Shown here: positions 36,301 through 49,900 of the stretch, in pieces
How positions within the stretch are numbered: the stretch's first letter is position 1
Layout: each line of letters opens with the position of its first letter
NCBI GenBank assembly: GCA_024529925.1
Contig: JAFEUB010000787.1
Span: 633,501-697,500 of the forward strand
Direction of reading: 5' to 3'
From: Ophthalmolycus amberensis
Taxonomy: Eukaryota; Chordata; Actinopteri; Perciformes; Zoarcidae
Length of the DNA: 64,000 bases
Notes under the pieces: model-generated
What the model was told of the DNA's origin: nothing
The model's input: only the letters and a program-made list of their open reading frames with translations
Databases searched by the model: none
Position numbers and translations under genes: made by a program

Positions 36301-37507
36301 CTGGTTAGCTGATCTGCTGGCTGCCGGGATTGTTTGAATGTCTGGCAGGCTGCCCTCTGTAGCTGTTCGCTGGCAGGGAAAAGAGCCATCGAGCTCTTGG
36401 ATCGACGGGTCATAATGTCGGGTCATGAGCCAGAGTGACTGCTACCGATTTACACTGGAGGGATTTGCAGCATACGGTGTTCCTACAGCAACTGCTAATC
36501 AAAGAGAAACGTCACTTCTAGATTACTAGACGCATTAAGGTATTAGTGTATGAGGCCACAAAAGCACTGCAGCTGTCCCTTTTGGACAGTTGACATCAAG
36601 TAATCCTTCATAGACAGGTTTGTCTCTCTGGCACTCTTAGTTGCCTCTCTGACTGAGACACTGCATGCATTATGTACACTCGCTTGCCAAATAGATAAAC
36701 AGCTGAGACTAATGGAGTCCAACAGCCCTGCAATAAAATCCAGCTTTCGTCAAAGTTATAATGTCCACTGGACAGCTTGTCCAGTTTCTGTTCAGACGTG
36801 TCAATTTCTCTGTCATGGTCCCGTTAGAAGCTGTAGTTTGTGCTGCCAAATTGTATTGCGTTGTACTGAGAGGGGGTTTCTCCCCTCATTGATATAAACT
36901 AAATATACAAAATATAAACACCTCTTACATGAGAACACCTAATAAACTAATGAGCATTTTAATGATACCCTGAAATCTTGCAAAACAATGTACTAGCTTT
37001 TGTTGTGCAACTGGACTGCACTGAAAGGATTATTAACGTGAAATAAAACAAACAATGTGAAACTCTCCACCTTAACGGCGCAGGCTGAAGCAACACAAAC
37101 TTAATTAACGTCTCCCATGATGACTGGAAACTAATAACAGCAGCAGACATAGTGAGAGCAACGTGATTGATTTCAGATAATATAATACTCCTTCTGTTCT
37201 GTACACCTAGTTTGTTTCGTACTTTCAGCAAAAATTCACAACATTAAGAGAAAATGTAAATATATTCAACACTGTATACTAACAATATACTATTCCATGG
37301 ATACCAATATCAAGACTTGTGAGAAACGTGATATCTCTAACTAAAGTGTGCTGAAATAATGAAACCACTCAGGTACATTAGGATCGAGCTTTAATATTGC
37401 ATTAGCATTGATGCGGATCAAGTTTCATGCTCTGGATAACTTGCATGTGTTTTAAGCCTGACATCTGCCCTGACTGTGCCACGTTGTCTCTATCTCTGAA
37501 TCTATCA

Positions 37508-37538
<31 letters not shown>

Positions 37539-39324
37539 ACACACACACAAAGAAGTAGGATTCACCTGTTTTGACCCCATAAACATAGACTTTTGAGGCC
37601 ATGAAGCCGCACTCTGACTGACTCTGTGATAAAAAAAATCCGGCTCACGCTAGTCACCGCTGGATAGCATTGTGCTCTCGTCATGTTGGGAAAGATTTAG
37701 TGGTGAATATCTGAATCTTGATCTCTGAGTAGTACAACAACACACGGGTGCCTGAATGGAAGCTGCACAATGCGTCATTGTGAGGGCAGCGACAGGCCTC
37801 ATTAGCTGCACCACATCCTGGTTATCTGATCTCCGTGACTTGTACCAGTCACCGTGACTTGTCTCCGTGACTTGTACCAGCGCTTGCAACGTATGACTCA
37901 CCTCGAGGATCAAAGGCTTGAGTTGTCAACCTACCCGTCAAAGCCACATTTCCTTGACAAAGTGATACCAAGGATGTGCTAACATGTGAAACGAAAGACT
38001 TTGATTTGACATAGGAGCTGTTCTGGTCAGTGTTAGTCAGCACTGGTGCTCTGTGCTTTGATGATGGCCTTTTCAAGATCTTCATTAAACCAGAGACGTC
38101 CAGTCATAGCGTATGTGAGACAGACAAGGATGCTTTGACACGGATAATATAACACTTTTTATATTTAACCAGGTGGTTTACTTCCCCCGATAGCTTTCTT
38201 GTTTTTTGTCATAAGCTCATCGAGGACAAAGCTTCAGGACTTGAAATTTAGGTGACTGTTGTCTTAGAGTGCTGCAGGAATGAGTCCTAAAACCAGGAAA
38301 TTAGTAAGCCTTTCTGCACTTCCAGGTTCCATAATCTCAAAGTCAATGTTTTTATTTGAATTGCTTTTTGATTGGAGGCCTGAAATTAGGTCTGTGGTCA
38401 ACACAAGCTCATTAATTGGAAATTAAAAAGTGTTTTAAAAAGGCGGTTGCTAACAAGTCGCTAAATTACACTACAAATGTCACAAATCATAAAAGCCATA
38501 CGGTAAGCACTCTATCATGGAGACCTGTATTAATCCATCTGCCAGAATCCTGGTGGCAGTTGTGATATTTTCAAAATTGAAACTGACATGAACTTTGGGC
38601 AGCGACATATTGTCAAACTTGTTAGCAAACTGTTGCTTCTTAACTTTAAAATTTAACTAAAGAAAATAAACTATCAGCCCTTCTTTTCTTAGAATCCTTC
38701 CTTTCTCTTGCATTTGTCTTCAGAATAGTTTATTGATTTCCCGTATGGGGTTAAATGGATTACCTGGAATGTTCACTACACTTCTCCTAATGCCTCTGTG
38801 GACAGGTATTGTAATTTAAAAGGTGATTTAGAGTGCCTCCTGTACCAGCCTGCCAACAGAAAGCTGCTCCCAATCTCCATCAAACTGTTTGCTCCAATTA
38901 ACTGACTGGACGAATCGTACACTTGAGGCCTGTTCCCTCTGCTCAGAGTCTTGTTTTCACATATTAGATATGAAGTTAAAGAAATCATTTTCTCTTCAGT
39001 TTAAAGTACTTCCATCCACTTGGATGTGCTTTATATCAGAAGAAGAATCCCATTCTGAAGAAAAGTTTCTTGGATCTCAAGGGGTTGGCAAAGGTTTTAT
39101 AAACAAAGAAGAAAAGTGTACTTGAGGTAAAACACAAAGTACAATATTTCCCTTAAAATGGATTCTCAATTGGAAAGAACCTTCAAATCCTGTGTACAAC
39201 TCTGGCTCGGTTTTCCCCAAACAGTGTTGCACAAATTCAACAATTAAAGATGTTCCGAGTATAAAGATAACCACCTGAGGCAGAGAAACAAACGGGAAAA
39301 AAGAGTCAAGGAGTCACAGTCTTC
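28656..39324. other. no gene recognised; intergenic DNA downstream of sema6a
   Basis: It has a (GT)n tract at 33300-33336, an A19 run near 31591, a G14 run at 33629-33642, a C14 run at 35368-35381 and a C17-(CA)n composite at 37508-37549. A small perfect hairpin lies at 31305-31334. The region 36240-36320 is rich in CTGG words. None of the ORFs up to 155 codons shows a known domain. Parts of 35150-35600 look like old repeat DNA. No RNA gene was recognised. Confidence 0.5.
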
Positions 39325-39335
39325 ATGACAAGAAT

Positions 39336-39360
39336 TTTATTTCCTTTTTTTATTTTTATT
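39336..39360 (-). terminator. polyadenylation signal cluster for sema6a
   Basis: Read on the minus strand, three AATAAA hexamers occur at 39355-39360, 39349-39354 and 39336-39341. They are the first such cluster found downstream of the sema6a stop codon on that strand. Cleavage would be expected some 15-25 nt beyond, around 39310-39325. Confidence 0.55.
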
Positions 39361-40356
39361 ACATTTTGCATTAAATTAAAGAGTTTTTTTTTCTTTACAA
39401 CATACATTAAGCTGTGAATCAGATGTTAAGGAAGTGGAGAGAGTAGGGTCAAAAAACTTTGTGACGTCACAATATCTTACAAGTTTACAAAGTTCAAAAA
39501 CGTTGAGAAGAGAGTCGATTTGCATCTAATAGCAGTGTATTATAACAAGGGTGAAAGACAAAAAAGGCACACACCAAAGAACCTCACTGTCCACAGCAGC
39601 CATCACAGTCGAAACCCCAGTCCAGTCGCAAAAATGGTCAAACACCACCGACGTCAAGCGTCTGATGTTGCAGAAACTGCACCCGCAGTAGTGTCGCGTG
39701 GAGTAACCGATCTACAATGCAGTGGCATTCTAGAGTAAACACGCCCCCCCCTCCTTAATGATCTTGGGTCATTTGCACTTTAAAGATCATATCTTTTAGT
39801 AATGAATGGGTTAACTGTCTGAAGGGGACACCCTCCTCTCGCTTTGCCCCTGACCCCGTCATTTTGCAACGGAAGCGTCTCTGGACACGTCAGTCGGGTC
39901 ACTCGTTCCTTCTCACGTTCGCTGTGGATTGAGACATAGTTGGCTTTCCTCCATTGAGAAACAGAAAAATTGCTTGACATCAAGAAAACTGTTACCTATC
40001 TACACATACAACACTAAGGGAGTGCTCCGTTTGATTTTAGTGTTGGGGGAGGTGAGGGTGATCAATCAAAATCCTCAAGTAAAAAGGGAAGTGACAGCAG
40101 AAACAAACAAAAAAAAAGGTCAGATTAGTCCGACTCTCGGCCATTCACGGAGGCTTTGATAAGGAGAGTTAGTGAAGCCAACAAAAAAACTAAGCTTCCC
40201 AAACCTGTCTCTTACATAAAGGGGGGCAAATAAGGTACATTTCTTTCAAATTGTTGTTTTGAAACGTCAACTTTCTTCACAGGAACCAGCCTGTTTATGC
40301 GACGGCCTAACAAGTGAGCGCCACGATGCACACAGGAAGCCTAGAGCTGTGTTATG

Positions 40357-40917
40357 GTACACCGGGTGCCTATGTGTAGTACACCGGGTGCCTATGTGTA
40401 GTACACCGGGTGCCTATGTGTACTACACCGGGTGCCTATGTGTACTACACCGGGTGCCTATGTGTAGTACACCGGGTGCCTATGTGTACTACACCGGGTG
40501 CCTATGTGTAGTACACCGGGTGCCTATGTGTACTACACCGGGTGCCTATGTGTAGTACACCGGGTGCCTATATGTAGTACACCGGGTGCCTATGTGTACT
40601 ACACCGGGTGCCTATGTGTACTACACCGGGTGCCTATGTGTAGTACACCGGGTGCCTATGTGTACTACACCGGGTGCCTATGTGTAGTACACCGGGTGCC
40701 TATGTGTACTACACCGGGTGCCTATGTGTAGTACACCGGGTGCCTATGTGTACTACACCGGGTGCCTATGTGTACTACACCGGGTGCCTATGTGTACTAC
40801 ACCGGGTGCCTATGTGTACTACACCGGGTGCCTATGTGTAGTACACCGGGTGCCTATGTGTACTACACCGGGTGCCTATGTGTACTACACCGGGTGCCTG
40901 TGTAGTACACCGGGTGC
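40357..40917. repeat. 22-bp minisatellite, about 26 copies, in the sema6a 3'UTR region
   Basis: The unit is TACACCGGGTGCCTATGTGT plus AG or AC. Apart from a CC/TA variant near 40571 and a 2-bp loss in the penultimate unit, copies differ only at that last base (G or C). On the sense strand of sema6a the unit contains the self-complementary word GGCACCCGGTGT. The unit length is not a multiple of three, so the 22-residue periodic ORFs across it are artefacts. Confidence 0.97.
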
Positions 40918-41195
40918 GTTTTGCTAGTGCTGCATTATTATTGCAGTGCACCAGAAAGACAGCCATTACACTGGCCTTCTCAAGTAACAAATGTTAAGTG
41001 TTCGGTTATTCAGTCAATCAACCATCACTCCAAACCAACAGATAGCAAATAAAAAACGAAACAAAGAAATACCAGGACTTTTAAATCGTATAAAAAAGAA
41101 AAGAAAATTGAAAACACTCACGTCTTCATCGACACTGCCTGCACAACATAAAGGGTTGCTTTAAGCGCACAATCAGAACTGAACTACAAAGATGA

Positions 41196-41216
41196 GTGTG
41201 TGTGTGTGTGTGTGTG

Positions 41217-41249
<33 letters not shown>
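41196..41249. repeat. (GT)n-(GA)n composite microsatellite
   Basis: Nine to ten GT units are followed by about fourteen GA units, with one GCGA interruption. Confidence 0.93.
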
Positions 41250-41253
<4 letters not shown>

Positions 41254-42806
41254 AGGAATTGAAATGAAATGCTCCTTCCTCTCCTCCCTCCCGACTGTAA
41301 GTGTGTTATGTCTATAGGGACCAGAATTACAACAAGAACACCTACATTCTTTAATTTGCAGTTTTATCAAACCAGGGAAATATCATGACGTAAGAAAAAT
41401 TTAAAATAAGAAATACTACGAGGAGACAAAGTCAACAGCTATTAAAGAAAACGTTGTCACTACTTTAGGGTGTAAGGCACAAATGTACATGTGGAAAAAG
41501 AAGCAGGCCAGATGTTTTTGTACTTTTCCCTTTTCCGCCTGCTGGTCCGCATACGCGTCCCGCACTGTTGCCGCATTTGCTTCTCTTACGTTTTGCATCA
41601 TGCAACAGTGAGCTTTGATGGCACCGGTAAGCCAGCGACCAATCAGGACGGACTCACACAAAAAAAACACAGTGCTGATTGGGGGGGGGGGGGGGGGGGG
41701 TGATCATCGGAGGAGTGAAAGGGTGAGCTTGGGGAAGTCTTTTTTTTTTTTTTTTTTTCATGATTGGTCTAAAACCACGGGAATTCTGGTCCACAAAGGT
41801 AAAAGTCCTTGTCTGGCACATTTAAAATAAATATCTCCTCCTCGTCGCAGAGGTCACATATATCTCAAGCGGCAGGTCCCACTGAGCACACAGTCAGACC
41901 TAGTGGACCTTCAGTCATCAAGGAAGTTCTACAGGCTCCAGTTTAATGACTTTAAATATGTTTCCCCCCCCCCTGACACTTGATTCATTAATATCAAAAG
42001 ATCTCTTCTCTGTTCTCCCTCTCTCTCTCTCCGAGCCTAGAAAGTTTTTTGTTTTTTCAAAAGCACTTAATAAAAATAAATACAACAAGCTATTAGTATT
42101 AACAGTCATGTGTTATTCAGTAACCAGTACAGTAGAAGGTTTCCTCTGGCCCAGGCCTTCAGTTCAAACCCAGGCAGGACTTGATTGCTGTAACACTGAG
42201 AGGCTTTTTCACAGTTTCTGACAGAACTCGGCGGAGCCGTCCGTCCTTTTCAGTCCGAGCTCAGAGTGCTTTGTCACTCAGACTTCCCAGTCCTCAAGGT
42301 ACTGTACAACTCTCCAAACCCCGTCCACCAGTGCTGTCTGCATGTGTGCTTTTTTTTTTTTTTCATTTCTTTTTTTTTTTACCAGCGTGATGAAGTATCA
42401 AGTCAAGTCCCGGTGAACAAAGACACCACAAACAAGAGAGCCACCGTCTTGGATGCTACAGGGCCACGTCGGATGAAGTATCGTCTTCTGCTTCAGTAGC
42501 ACACACCTTCCCATGTGTGCTGACACAGGGGAACAGGAGTCAGCCAGAGCATGAGCTCCGTGACGAGAAACAAATGACAACAACCAGTTGTATAATATTT
42601 ACATATCTATATAAAAAGAAAGTGTTTTCTTAAAAAAAAAGAAAAAAAAAAGAATTGTGTCGCACTGTACTGTACACCAAAAACAAACAAACAAAAAAAA
42701 CACAAAAAAGAGATGCAAGTTGTACAGTATTCCCTGTTTCTTCTCTCGTTCGGAAAAAAAAACCTTTCACTGCTGTTCACATTGGACCGACCGGATAAGT
42801 ACCTGA

Positions 42807-43963
42807 CTATGTGCAGGAGTCACTGGACTTGACTTTTGTGGAGAGCGAGACCACGGAGGGTTTGGGTGGGACGTCGGGCTTGAGATATTTGATGCCCGTT
42901 CGAGGCAGTGACCCGTAGGAGCTCATTCCAGGCTGCCGTGACAGAGATATGCCCTGTGCTGTCATTTGTATGGAGTCCACCCTCTGAGGCGCCGGGGGCG
43001 GCGTCTCCACGCGGTTGAAGCTCTGATGCCTCGCCAAATGGGAGGAGTTAGATGAGTTGGTGTTGTGCCTCTTGAGGGCGGAGGATCCGGACGCTCCGGA
43101 CGCCGATCCCTTCCGGAGCCCGTAGACTGACGAGTGGACCTCCAGGCGTTTGCCCATCTGTGGGACGGCCGGGGGGATGGTGAGAGAGGCCTCTCGCTGG
43201 GGCACGCGCGGTGGCAGCACCCCGTCTGGATCCACTATGTTGAGGTTGTGACAAGGGCCCTTGACCGTCTTGTACTCCAGGGTGGCCCCCTGGTCGTCCA
43301 TGACGCCGTGGTCGCTGTGGTGGGGCTGCTCCACGTACTCGTGCTGGTAGGACTGCTGATGCTGCTGCAGGTGAGGCTGGAGCTGGTGCTGGTGCTGCGG
43401 CAGAGGCAGGACCACCACGCTGGGGATGTGGCCCGGCGAGGCCCTCAGGGGCAGGTCCATGGAGATGACGGGCGAGCCCATTGGTGGCATGTCCTTTGTG
43501 CAAGCGTTGATGAGGTTCTGGTTCCTCTCCCACTCCCGGCTGCCCCGGCTGGGCTTGCGACGCGGCTGCATTGGGGTGGACTCAGGCGTCGGTAGAGCAG
43601 AGAGGTCCAGGTGGTGCTGGTCTGCTTTTATCAGCATCTTCCCGTTCGGCGTCAGCCTCCCGTTGTGCATCAGAGGGGTGAGGATCGCCTCGGGGCGGCC
43701 GTCTTTGGCCTGTGTCTCAAACAGGCCCGTCAGCTTGGTCACGCTGTTCATTGAACCCCGACGGGAGTGGAGGTGGAGGTGGTGGTTGTCCTTTTCCTTG
43801 CGGCCCGTCAGGTCTATGTCTCGCCGCCGGTGGTCGCAGACGCAGTAGACAACGATGCCAGAGAAGATGGCGCCCATGGCAAAGGCGAGGATGACGGCGA
43901 TGGCCAGCAAGGTCACGGGAACGAGCTGGTCACGACCCTTCTGGTAGCTCTCACGGATCACAC
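42807..43963 (-). CDS. sema6a: sema6a last coding exon: transmembrane helix and full cytoplasmic tail
   Basis: The acceptor is CTGCAG/GT; two bases complete a glycine and 384 codons follow to TAG at 42807-42809. Residues 1-12 (VIRESYQKGRDQ) are the membrane-proximal ectodomain. Residues 13-39 form the helix (LVPVTLLAIAVILAFAMGAI and on to VVY), followed by a basic stop-transfer DHRRRD. The tail carries class-6 blocks: SRRGSMNSVTKLTGLF, EAILTPLMHNGRL, KADQHHLDLSALPTPESTPM, KPSRGSREWERNQNLINACT, PSVVVLP, YQHEYVEQP, PPRVPQREASL, NTNSSNSSHL, PPPAPQRVDSIQ and KPDVPPKP, ending SSDSCT. Human SEMA6A ends DACT, whereas SEMA6D has a different tail, so 6A is the best call; which teleost paralogue is not resolved. 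The tail mediates reverse signalling to actin regulators of the Ena/VASP type in this family. An enlarged Gln/His run before YQHEYVEQP is the main oddity. Confidence 0.95.
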
Positions 43964-46900
43964 CTGCAGAGAGACGTGGAGAGGACATTGAGACTGCAAG
44001 AGATTACACTGCAGCAGTGTGTTGTGGGAACTTGTTTCTAAAGGCTGGTGGGAGAGACGCTTATTTTTAGACCAACAAAATAATAGAAAACAATATTGAA
44101 TTGCTACAATCAAAAGATATTTTCTGGGTAAAAAGATTAGCGGTTTCAGTAATTTCATCAAAAACATGCAAAAGAAGATGGGCTTATCCCGGCATAAGGA
44201 ACACCTTCTCAAAAGGGGCACAAATGGAAGCTCGATGTAGCAACATTCAATATTTCCCAGAAAATCCAATTTTAGACTGAAAATGCGTTTTGGAGGGGTG
44301 ATTATGATTCACAATTTAAATCCGCGATAAAACCCTTCTGCTGAAATGAAATGAAGATATGAGCGCAGATAAAGGGAGTCTGAAATACCCAAACCCCTTT
44401 TCTCCTAACGGATGCAAATGGGGGACTTTTCATACATCTCGCATCCAATCTCATGAATCACAGAGAACGCATTGAAAAGCCTCCGATTAAGTATTGAATC
44501 CAATGAGCTGTGTCATCAGCGCCACTTTCAAAGACGCGCTGCGATGCGACCAAATGAAAGATAATTCAATAAAAGCAGCTGCGAAGCATCCTGGCAGTGG
44601 GAGAGCAGCGGGTTGCGGGTAATAAAATGGGGTCAACACCAATCTGCACATGCACACACACACACACACACACACGCTCACAGATGATAACCTCCAGCCT
44701 GTTGATGAATGTAGACATCTAATGCAGCACTCTGTTGCTTGGGTTAAACACACCGGTCCACGGCAGAGAGATTTATAACGTCTTCACACATGACCCGTGG
44801 CCAACACCGATCAGTTACCCCAGACAGGGGATCAGGCAGGTGGGTTCCGTCACGTTAAAAAAGCTCCCACAGTGCACCGCTGGTCTCGATGACATGACTC
44901 GATTACACGTGTGTGCTCATATCATACTATGTATTATTCGCTGTACATGTGGAAGATTTTCTAGATGATACAACTCAGAACAATAGTGTGGTATTCATGC
45001 ATATGAATAGTCCATTATGCTGTGCAGTGTGTGTTTGCAGTGAATCCAGGCGCTAGAATAAGCATTATGTGAGTGATACGATCTGTATAACAGCTTTCAG
45101 AAATCATTTTCATTTACTAGGACTTCATATAAAGGTGTCAAGAACAGAGAGAACTAGAAATATGTTTGTTTTGTTTGCCTGAAGAACACTGACAAAAAAA
45201 ATAATACTTAGTGTATTAGTATGAACTGTAAACAGTAATCAAAACAATTGTCAACAAGCATATTGCTGCAATTTTCTCTTTTTTACAAGTTTCTGTTGAC
45301 ATGAATGAATTCACTTTTTTTTTGTAGATAAAAATAGAAATGTTTCAATTTGTTCTGCAATTTTTCCAAAAAGAAGACGCCACAAATGAAGTGTTAGTTG
45401 CAATAAATCAGTGAAATCCTGAAGGGGCCGGGGTAATCGTGTTTAGGCTTTTCGGCTCGTCTGTGTCACCGAGGACGCACTCGGAGAATATCTCCTTTCT
45501 GTGTCTCCTCAGCGAGACACAACGCAGACACAGAGACAACGCGCTAATCTGTTCTCATGGAAGCGAAATCCAGACTCTCTTAAACTAACATCCATAATCC
45601 TCGCTCGCTGCAGTCATACTTCATTAGTCCAAAGACGTGACTTAAATCGCGTGAAGCACCGAGCAATACGCCCGAGTCTCTGCTTTGACTCCGAAGCTCA
45701 ACCTGGATTTATAAAAAAAGAAGAAAGAAAAAGCTGTTCCTTGTGCTCTGTTCATTTATTGTAAAATAAACGTTTCTCTTTAATAGAGTGCTGACAAGAC
45801 GCAGCTCGGCCGTAACTCATTTAGTGTTAAACAAAAGGTTTGAAGTATTTTCGGGCCAAAATGGTTTCTTATCGAGGACGTGCCCGGCTGTGTAGATAGT
45901 GCGAGACGTGATGAGTGCTGTCTGCAGTGAAGCATTAAGGGTCAACCCGAACGAACGGCCTCTCCAACCAAACATCTGCTTCCCATCTCACAAAGTAACT
46001 CCTGACAACCAGAGAGATACTTTTCCTCGCTGCTATCTTTCATTTTTTCCAGATCTTTTTTTCTCCCCACTTTCTGCTACTAACGAATCACTTTTTCTGG
46101 CCTTCGCCTTATTTCTTTTGCACTGTTCGGCCTCCATGTGTCGAAGTGCAAAAGGCTGTAGTTATAACCTCGTGGTCTTTGTGTCAAAAGACGCAAAGGA
46201 AGCGGGAGCACAGCCCTGAAAAACTCTGAGGAAATGAAAGCGCGAGCGTAAACAAATACTTTGGCAAACCTCTCGTTTTTCTCTACATAATCCTGGTTGA
46301 ATGTAAATACGTTCATCCGTCTCTGTCTTCGGTCCTTACATGCTGAAAGAGCGAGTCGAAACTGTTGTGAATTTTCATGACAGCAAATTTATTGCCTCTA
46401 AAGGTTAGATTCGGATTTCCCATTGAATGTCAAAGACGGAGGGGAGCAGAGGCGAACGGTTGTCCGTCCCGGTGAAGGAGGCCGAACTCTGGAGCCACAT
46501 CCTTGTCTTCTGCTCCGGGTGTGGCAGCTCAGGTTCAAGCCCCTTTTTAACCTGCACTGCATTGGTTCTTCCTGTCTGCCTCTTTCTATTTGTCCCTCCC
46601 CTTCCATCCATCACTTCCGGATGGTACTTAGCCTAAGGCCTTTGGGTAAAACGCATGACAAAGAAAAAGAGTAAAAACTTTGAAGACTTCCATCTTTCAT
46701 GTGAGCAATTGTTTCTCATGCTCACATCAAAGAGAATGTAAGTAGCCACGGAGGACGCAGCAAGGCTGTCTCTTGTTGAATCACAGGACTTCAGGGTTTC
46801 CAATCGAGCTGGCTGCACCGCTAGTTTTTTAGCGATCTTGCCAAAACTTTCCAAAACTTTTCAACTGCGTGACCTTGAGAAGTATCAACGCAGTTTTTCC

Positions 46901-49900
46901 CGCTTCAGTCTCGTCTCGCTGAGGTCCTGACTGTACAGCGATGCATCGTCACCCCGGCTTCAACTCTCTTGCCTTCGCCCCCAGAATGCAGCGCGAGGCA
47001 TCCTGCGGTTTCTCTCAGCGGTCGAATTTATTTGAATATGACAACGCCTCGGGCCTCAACGTTCAGATATTAAACACATATCTCAGATACTCTGATATTT
47101 CTCGCTGTCAAAACAGCCGGGGTCGGCAACACTTGCTTGTGAATCGGGAACATTGTAATCTGCTGTGACTGGAGCGGGTGAATGATCTCTCTCTCTCTCT
47201 CGCTCTCTCTCTCTCTCTCCCTCTCTCTTGTCTGACACACATAGACGCCCTTACACTCGTTTTAATCTCTTCAGAAGCACCAACTGACTCGGGCCCACAG
47301 GGCTCGTCTTTGTGTTGGTGTTGGGGAAACTTCAAAGGTAGTTAAACATCACAGAGAGGTTACGGCGAGGACCCTAACCTCTGACTACGGGGCCCGTTAC
47401 ACAAAGACACTGTCTGCAGAGCGATAGGAATCTTAATCAGACCAAACTGCGCTCGCTGACGTGCCACTTGTTGAGAGGCGGAACCGTGGACCTCGATAAC
47501 TAACGGAGCGGAAGAAAAAGATGAAGGATGGGAGAAGAGCGTGTTCTGCTTCCACGGCGGCGGGAGCTTTAGCGAGCTCTTATTTGCCTTGTTTTCATCT
47601 TCTTCTTTTTGAAAAGGACAATGCTGTTTAGATGATAACAGCAATTCATTAAGTTCCATTTAATCCCCGGTTAGGATATTATCCCATTAAGTCTTGTGTA
47701 TGTTTACGTTTCGAGAGGCACTCACATTAATGGTGTTATTCAATATTAAAGCATTCATCAGAGTCAGTACACAGCATACTGATGAGTCAGTTAAGTTACA
47801 ATTAAAGCCCTAATTATATCATTCTGCGCCTCAGGTATTAACACCGATGCACTAACCTATCCACCTCCGTGCATACAAACTGTAGTATTTAATGCTCAAA
47901 GGAAATCAAGCTGAATTACACCTCCCTGGGAAGGTTAATGATCAGCTGGGTGATGCATGAAGTTGACACCAGCACGGTGAGTATTAACGGGTGAAAGACT
48001 TGTGAAAAGGCGCTGCCCAGCATGAATAACACAGCTTTAACAATGAACGCAATTTTTTCTGAATTCCACCTCCATCACATGTCGAGGTATTTAAGTGTTA
48101 AAATCCTCAATCACGATTTATAAAAATGTGTTTTTATTCCCCCCCCCCCCCCTTATAATGCTAACTCCTGTTAAGTAGTACTCAATCTTAATGAGTCATT
48201 GTCGGTGACCCACTCAAGTGCATTTTAGCATGCTATGACTGCTGAAAATGTGTGACAAGCTTCCACCTTCTATGTATGACTGAAGTGAGATGTTTTGTAA
48301 TTCATCCAGCGATAATAGATAATCGTTCGTCAATGTTTTTGTATAAAACGGGCCCTGTCTAGTCCCAGGACAAAGACTCAGCCGGTATCTACTCCATGAG
48401 TGGCTCGCTCACGGACGTCGTGGACGTGGCCATTTAAATTCAGTTCAAAGCAGAATAATGACAGCTGAGTGTGGGTTCGACGAGCTGCAAAGGCACAAAA
48501 GGATTGAGCCGCCGTGATATGAGATTCAGTCTCACGCGGCCAAAAGAGACAAAGCAAAGCTTTTGTATGAAACCGCCGAAAAGGCGAGAGGTCTGACTGA
48601 AAAGCATAACCAAAACACTCAAATGGAGAAGTGAGCAGCGAATGTGAGTGGAAAAAACAAAGGCGGCCTGAGAGAACAATAAGCTAATCAGTGGAGGAAA
48701 TTATGGTTTACAGCTTGACGTCAGTCGGGGAAGTGCGTAACGCCGGGAAAACATCCAGTCCACTGTTTCTGTTATGATTCACAAAGAGCTGCGAATAATT
48801 CATCTGCCTCACAGAGATCGATCGCAATCTCTGGCCGGCAAGGAACAAAATCCTGCTGTTAAAACACTAATGAAGGTGTTGTAATGACAGTCGTAGGATT
48901 ATTCGACAAAACCCTCCCCAAAAAAACTTATTTTTCTTTGCTGCAGTGCAGTCATCCTACCTTAAAGGACCACCTCACCAACTTCCAACCAAAATCCTAT
49001 CATCCTTTTTTATGGGATTAACTTAAATCCTATCATTCTACTGCAAGGACATGAAACTACCAACATTAAATTACCCAATGTGCCCAATCGCCCTCATAGG
49101 CTCCTGAAAAAAATGTCACCAGCCGAATGCTTCATCTGACAGTGAGCAGAGTTCATGTTAAACTAAAGCGTCTAATCTCGTCGGCTCGCTTCCAAGGACG
49201 GGTCATTTGAAAGGAGAGAGGTCTCTGTAATCAGACAACCAAGAAATCCTTCCTCTGGCTTCTTCTGCTCACTCGTGGGAGAGAGAAATAAAGCTGAAAG
49301 GTAATGCGTGATATTTATATAATGACCACATTTAAGAGAAATGGCTACTAAACCAGGCGGCAACCTGCGGTTCTTAAAAGTGAAGGCAAAAACTTGAATT
49401 TCTCAGTGGTTAGAGGGAACCTACCAAACTACGCAAGTTGGCTTTTTTTTAGGTGTTTCAACAGCACAGGCACAACTGTGTTTGCAAATTTTCCAGAAAT
49501 GCTAAGATCACAGCTACAGTTCTGCTCTTTTAGGGTCATGTAGTCATGGTGGCGAATGTTGAATTCCTTGTGTGCATCATGTTTATACTGTGCACTGCAA
49601 GGGAATTTGAAACCAGAATTTGACTGAAGAAAAAAAAGGGATATTTTCTCTGCTAGTAGTGGATGTTTTTGACAGCCCCCCCCCCCCCCCCCCCATAACT
49701 ACAGCTAACATTCGAGATTGACACGCCATCCCCCAATAACGATGGAGAAATGTTCCTTCAACTTGCCTTCCAGAATGTGAGGTGAATCGAAATGCTCAAG
49801 CTATCAAGACTTTTTGGCATGAAAAAAAAGAGAGCTGCATCCCTGTGTGAGCGAGGTCATCCTACCCCTCTATCATCCCAGCCTCACCTCGGCACACAGG

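Larger units (their letters stand above)
39325..42806 (-). other. sema6a: probable 3'UTR of sema6a
   Basis: No ORF of interest and no splice-supported exon lies between the sema6a stop codon and the AATAAA cluster near 39340. The sense (minus) strand has many short U- and A-runs. It includes the 22-bp minisatellite at 40357-40917, a (CA)n/(CT)n pair at 41196-41249, a 20-base C run (G on plus, 41681-41700) and a 20-base A run (41741-41758 region). Long 3'UTRs are usual for class-6 semaphorins. The extent is inferred from the signals only; transcript data are needed to fix the end. Confidence 0.55.

Noticed and set aside
35959..36426. 155-codon minus-strand ORF
   Set aside because: It contains a short Ser/Pro/Gln-rich repetitive stretch from CTGG-rich DNA, with no known domain and no exon signals worth reporting.
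40259..40927. Long repetitive ORFs (VHRVPMCSTPGAY periodic protein) across 40259-40927
   Set aside because: They arise because 22 bp repeats in three frames without stops; the same sequence is a simple minisatellite and there is no codon or splice evidence.
43134..43848. Plus-strand ORFs antisense to the last sema6a exon
   Set aside because: Codon content mirrors the strongly conserved minus-strand semaphorin tail; no independent support.
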